Notes under the pieces: generated by a model
The model's database searches: none
Told to the model about the DNA's origin: nothing
Seen by the model: only the letters and a program-made list of their open reading frames with translations
Source of the DNA: Clostridium weizhouense
Lineage (GTDB): Bacteria; Bacillota; Clostridia; Clostridiales; Clostridiaceae
Assembly: GCF_019431045.1 (NCBI RefSeq)
Contig: NZ_JAHXPT010000014.1
Location: 39,869-103,868, forward strand
Direction of reading: 5' to 3'
Length of the DNA: 64,000 nt
Position numbers and translations under genes: made by a program
Shown here: positions 63,926-64,000 of the stretch, in pieces
Numbering within the stretch: the first letter of the stretch is position 1
Layout: the number at the start of each line of letters is the position of its first letter

Positions 63926-64000
63926 TGGTGGAGATAAAGAGATTCGAACTCTTGACCCCCTGCGTGCAAGGCAGGTGCTCTCCCAACTGAGCTATACCCC
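63926..64000 (-). tRNA. tRNA-Ala (TGC), first base outside window
   Basis: 75 of 76 nt are visible. Anticodon loop CTTGCAC in CCTGC/GCAGG gives TGC; T arm AAGAG-TTCGAAT-CTCTT; CCA is encoded. The acceptor pairs correctly (GGGGGTA with TATCTCC) only if one more G lies beyond base 64000. Confidence 0.95.

Overview
The window is a stretch of a very AT-rich, low-GC Gram-positive chromosome. Gene content and gene order point to a spore-forming Clostridium (Clostridium sensu stricto): AbrB with Spo0A boxes, a LevR-type sigma-54 activator, LTA synthase, split transketolase, and the ftsEX-ctpB-minJ-uvrBA and acpS...mazEF neighbourhoods known from Bacillus subtilis. It is ordinary chromosomal core. 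I see no prophage, no intact insertion sequence and no CRISPR array.

Layout. 1-3043 (minus): FHA protein, FtsW/RodA-type glycan polymerase and a class B penicillin-binding protein (cut by the window edge) form a wall-synthesis operon. 3176-13910 (minus): YitT protein, ftsE, ftsX, ctpB, a MinJ-like PDZ membrane protein, uvrB (with a LexA-type box) and uvrA. 14431-22575 (minus): split transketolase, a four-subunit mannose-family PTS behind a canonical -24/-12 promoter, and its LevR-like activator. 22790-26446 (minus): acpS, NAD(P)HX repair enzyme, GerS/YdcC-like protein, MazE-like antitoxin and MazF; the alanine racemase expected here is absent. 26723-28989: small proteins, a short SSB paralogue, a YihY/BrkB membrane protein and a candidate small RNA. 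29274-35532 (minus): envelope decoration, with DltB, DltD and an unlisted 46-residue DltX but no DltA/DltC, next to WbpE/WbpD/WbpA-like enzymes of diacetamido-uronic acid synthesis. 35776-44987: regulators and housekeeping (AbrB, RsmI, TrmN6-like methyltransferase, NlpC/P60 hydrolase, tRNA-Pro, HAD phosphatase, parvulin, Ung). 45178-45375: a free-standing 5S rRNA-tRNA-Phe unit with its own perfect promoter. 45799-55936: DUF554 protein, sirtuin, an unlisted BFD-like ferredoxin, CPBP protease, CinA, histidine phosphatase, ROK glucokinase and an EF-G paralogue. 56412-63896: membrane glycosyltransferase, LTA synthase, DUF2334 deacetylase-like protein, VanZ-like protein, zinc-ribbon protein, FMN-binding-like lipoprotein. 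A tRNA-Ala closes the window.

The most interesting material lies between genes. Family A is a dispersed palindromic element with AGGCACAT ends, present as about 150-160 bp full copies, about 60-68 bp deletion forms and about 34-43 bp end-only forms; it often sits within a few bases of stop codons. Family B (two copies of about 155 bp) is another folded element and shows a compensatory base-pair change between copies. There are also two phased repeat arrays: TATAC every 22 bp upstream of the transketolase genes, and three 11-bp copies upstream of the sigma-54 promoter. The other main leads are a promoter-plus-terminator small RNA unit at 27254-27345, tandem Spo0A boxes over the abrB start region, and a DltX/D/B set without the D-alanine activation genes.
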